From Granulicella sibirica (lineage in GTDB: Bacteria > Acidobacteriota > Terriglobia > Terriglobales > Acidobacteriaceae), in contig NZ_RDSM01000001.1 of assembly GCF_004115155.1 (NCBI RefSeq), forward strand, positions 1,302,001 to 1,366,000: a stretch of 64,000 nucleotides of DNA. The letters are read 5' to 3'. The notes under the pieces are model-generated. The model did not search any database. It saw only the letters and a program-made list of their open reading frames with translations, and was not told where the DNA came from. Positions 61,688 to 64,000 of this stretch are shown here, piece after piece (the stretch's first letter is position 1; every line of letters starts with the position of its first letter). The position numbers and the translations under genes are program-made.

Positions 61688-63463
61688 TTGCTCTCGTCCA
61701 TCGCAACCCGCTGCCTCCTCCTCTCGCTCTTCACCACTCCCCTGCTCGCCCAGACGGACACCCCCTACATCCCGTCTACCTCGAAGCACGCCATGGTCGT
61801 CACCATCCAGCACAACGCCAGCGACGCCGGCCTCGAAGTCCTCAAGGAGGGCGGCAACGCCGTAGACGCCGCCGTAGCCGTCGGCTTCGCTCTCGCCGTC
61901 ACCTATCCGGTAGCCGGCAACCTCGGCGGTGGAGGCTTCATGCTCGTCCGCATGAAGACCGATCAGCATGGCAAAGCGCTCAAAGCCCCCGAAGCCCACT
62001 TCCTCGACTACCGCGAGCGTGCCCCCACTGCCGCCACCGCCGACATGTACCTCGACAAGGACAAGAACGTCATCAAAGGCCTCTCCACCGTCGGCTACAA
62101 GGCGATCGGGGTTCCCGGCACCGTGGCTGGCCTCACCTACGCTCAAAAGACCTACGGACGCCTCACCCTCGCGCAAGACATGGCCCCAGCCATCCGCCTC
62201 GCCACCAACGGCTTCGAGCTCACCGCCGAGGAGACAAAGTTCCTCCAGACCAAGTACATCGAAAAAGATCCCGAATCACACCGCATCTACCAGCGCAACG
62301 GCGACTTCTACAAGCCCGGCGAGACCTTCGCTCAACCCGAACTCGCCAAGACCCTCGCCCGCATCGCCACCAACCCTGGCGACTTCTACCACGGTGACAT
62401 CGCCAAGCGCCTAGCTGCCTTCGTGCAGGCCGGCGGAGGCCTCATCACCGAAAAAGACCTCGCCGACTACCAGGTCAAAGACCGCACGCCCCTCTACGGC
62501 AAGTACCACGGCTACGACATCATCACCTCGCCACCGCCGTCCTCCGGTGGCATTGTCCTGCTGGAGATCCTCAACATCCTCTCCACCTACGACCTCCCCA
62601 AGCTAGGTGCCGACCGCTCCGCCGCCCAGATGCACATCATCACCGAGGCCTTCCGCCGCGCCTACATGGACCGCAGCGACTATCTCGGCGACCCCGACTT
62701 CAACGACATGCCTCTCACCCAGATGGCCGATCCGAAGTACGCCGCCGCATGGCGAGAGAGCATCGACCCCATCAAACCCACCCCATCCGAAGGCCTCAAG
62801 CGCCCCGCCGGCTTTCTGCCTCCGCCACCCGCCGTTCCGCCCGTCCACGAGTCTCCCCAGACCACCCACTTCTCAGTCGTCGACAAGGATGGCAACGCCG
62901 CCTCCAGCACCTACACCCTCAACAGCTTCTTCGGAGCTGGCATCACCGCCGGAAACGGCCTCGCCTTCGCCCTCAACGACGAGATGGACGACTTCACCGC
63001 GAAGGTCGGCGTGCCGAACATGTTCCGCCTCATCCAGGGCCCCGCGAACTCCATCGCCCCGGGCAAGCGCCCGCTCTCCGCCATGACGCCGACCATGATC
63101 ATCAAGGACAGCAAGCTGGTCATGATCCTCGGCTCTCCTGGCGGCTCAACCATCATCACCACGGTAGCCAACGACCTCATCAGCGTCCTCGACAATCACC
63201 TCTCCATCCAACAGGCCGCCGATGCTCCACGCTTCCACCACCAGTACCTTCCCGACCGCCTCGACGTCGAGAAGAAGTTCCCCATCGCTCCTGTCAACGA
63301 GCTCAAGGAGACCGGCTACACCGTCAATCGCGCCGGCGAATTCGACGAGAAGAGCCCTGGCCAGTGGGGCGACAGTGAGCTCATCTATATCGACCCGAAG
63401 TCTGGTCTCATCACCGGCGGACAGGATCAGCGACGCCACTTCGGAAAGGCCGCAGGCTACTAA
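61688..63463 (+). CDS. ggt: Exported gamma-glutamyltransferase
   Basis: Periplasmic Ntn-hydrolase that cleaves gamma-glutamyl bonds (glutathione and similar). Signal peptide TRCLLLSLFTTPLLAQT; then HAMVVTIQHNASDAGLEVLKEGGNAVDAAVAVGFAL and NLGGGGFMLVR. Autoprocessing occurs before the conserved Thr in SPQTTHFSVVDKDGNAAS, with the small subunit continuing through NDEMDDF, KRPLSAMTPTMI and ILGSPGGSTIITTV. About 590 residues. The frame begins at 61520, inside the divergent sigma gene start, so the TTG at 61688 (AAGGTC upstream, just before the signal peptide) is preferred. Confidence 0.93.
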   Translation: MLSSIATRCLLLSLFTTPLLAQTDTPYIPSTSKHAMVVTIQHNASDAGLEVLKEGGNAVDAAVAVGFALAVTYPVAGNLGGGGFMLVRMKTDQHGKALKAPEAHFLDYRERAPTAATADMYLDKDKNVIKGLSTVGYKAIGVPGTVAGLTYAQKTYGRLTLAQDMAPAIRLATNGFELTAEETKFLQTKYIEKDPESHRIYQRNGDFYKPGETFAQPELAKTLARIATNPGDFYHGDIAKRLAAFVQAGGGLITEKDLADYQVKDRTPLYGKYHGYDIITSPPPSSGGIVLLEILNILSTYDLPKLGADRSAAQMHIITEAFRRAYMDRSDYLGDPDFNDMPLTQMADPKYAAAWRESIDPIKPTPSEGLKRPAGFLPPPPAVPPVHESPQTTHFSVVDKDGNAASSTYTLNSFFGAGITAGNGLAFALNDEMDDFTAKVGVPNMFRLIQGPANSIAPGKRPLSAMTPTMIIKDSKLVMILGSPGGSTIITTVANDLISVLDNHLSIQQAADAPRFHHQYLPDRLDVEKKFPIAPVNELKETGYTVNRAGEFDEKSPGQWGDSELIYIDPKSGLITGGQDQRRHFGKAAGY

Positions 63464-63947
63464 CTTACGCTCCGCATCCAGACCAGCACTGCCGTCTACC
63501 GCGACGAAGCGGGTTGCGAAGTAGGTTAACAAGTAACCTCCGCCCACAAAGTTTCAAGGGCGCATGCCACCCACAGAGAGCGCCTCCCTACAACTTCCGG
63601 ACCAGTTTTTTCTTGCAATTTTCATCCTCCGGCGATACGGTAGAGCCACTCCTTGTCCCAATCGGCGGTTTTTCTTCGCTGGAAGATCGCCGATCTCAGT
63701 CAGAAGCGGTAGCTATGAACCCCGCTTCGGCCGGCCATGGTCGTACACATCCGCCCCAGAGGTGGAGCTTTCGTTCGTGTTCCCGTGAGCCCCTTTCCAA
63801 GGCTCTTCACACCCACGATGGACTAACGGCCCGCAGCAAGTGAAGTATCCAAAAGTGAATACCAACGGGCAGGCTTTCATGGCCGCTCGCTCAACCGTCG
63901 TTCCGACGGCAATAACCCTCTGTTCCCTTTTTCGGAGACCACCGTAC
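63464..63947. other. Intergenic region with two consecutive hairpins upstream of a new gene
   Basis: About 480 bases without a convincing gene. Two perfect 7-bp stems follow each other on the plus strand: ATCGGCG (63661-63667)/CGCCGAT (63688-63694) with a T-rich loop, and GAAGCGG (63703-63709)/CCGCTTC (63722-63728). They may form a structured 5' leader for the gene at 63948. I recognise no known riboswitch. Short open frames here lack motifs and ribosome-binding sites. Confidence 0.45.
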
Positions 63948-64000
63948 ATGACTATTCCCCCCCGCAGGCACAGCCTCCTTCAGGTTCTGAGCCTGCTTCT
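63948..64000 (+). CDS. Start of an exported protein (3' end outside window)
   Basis: An ATG at 63948 with GGAGA about ten bases upstream opens MTIPPRRHSLLQVLSLL, a basic n-region running into a hydrophobic core, as expected of a signal peptide. The product is cut off by the window edge. Its long structured leader and the local theme make a TonB receptor or exported hydrolase plausible, but no domain is visible. Confidence 0.55.
   Translation, partial: MTIPPRRHSLLQVLSLL

Noticed and set aside
63514..63843. 109-codon open frame downstream of gamma-glutamyltransferase
   Set aside because: No ribosome-binding site, no motif, and it overlaps the predicted hairpins; an opposite-strand frame at 63713-63949 is equally featureless.

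Overview
The window looks like a chromosomal segment of an Acidobacteriota soil bacterium of the Acidobacteriaceae type (Granulicella/Terriglobus/Edaphobacter-like). This is inferred from high GC, two Oar-like TonB-dependent receptors with N-terminal carboxypeptidase-regulatory domains, a kumamolisin-like S53 peptidase with Ig-like tails, many exported glycosidases and esterases, Tat-exported enzymes, and frequent TTG/GTG starts. No sequence search was run; names rest on motifs and context.

Layout. 1-1519: end of the Kdp potassium pump (kdpB partial, kdpC). 1680-8279: a LytTR-type two-component pair divergent from an RND efflux adaptor and pump. 8551-12444: exported S53 peptidase with tandem Ig-like repeats. 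12981-14612: Tat-exported PLP enzyme of the SelA-like fold. 15074-21058: tRNA-Ser(UGA) and an amino-sugar operon on the minus strand (GH31, sodium/solute symporter, glucosamine-6-P deaminase, GlcNAc-6-P deacetylase). 21270-26047: degenerate GH16-like lipoprotein, a giant propeller-type sensor kinase and its NarL-type regulator. 26044-28481: DUF302 protein, exported metallo-beta-lactamase-fold protein and AraC regulator. 28604-36534: a LacI-controlled glycan locus (repressor, promoter with a PurR-like palindrome, TonB receptor, GH39, glycoamylase-like protein). 36725-39210: an isolated contractile tail sheath/tube pair. 39653-45318: a second TonB receptor with two exported phosphoesterases, closed by a strong terminator. 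45395-52500: NagX-like acyltransferase, GH20 hexosaminidase, a hypothetical protein, a diguanylate cyclase and a true formylglycine-generating enzyme. 52589-58390: housekeeping cluster ispE, tRNA-Gln, prs, rplY, pth, rpsF, rpsR, rplI. 58413-63463: CE15 glucuronoyl esterase, a TonB-family protein coupled to an ECF sigma factor, and gamma-glutamyltransferase. 63948-64000: start of another exported protein.

How it fits together. Much of the window serves capture and breakdown of polymers: TonB receptors for uptake, exported GH31, GH39, GH20, CE15, S53 and phosphoesterases for digestion, and NagB/NagA for amino-sugar catabolism. The parts that deserve most attention are the lone sheath/tube pair with an internally duplicated sheath, the ECF sigma factor paired with a TonB protein that has a long cytoplasmic N-terminus, the TonB receptor-phosphoesterase-PLC operon, the exported PLP enzyme with an added beta domain, and the GH31-NagB-NagA operon.
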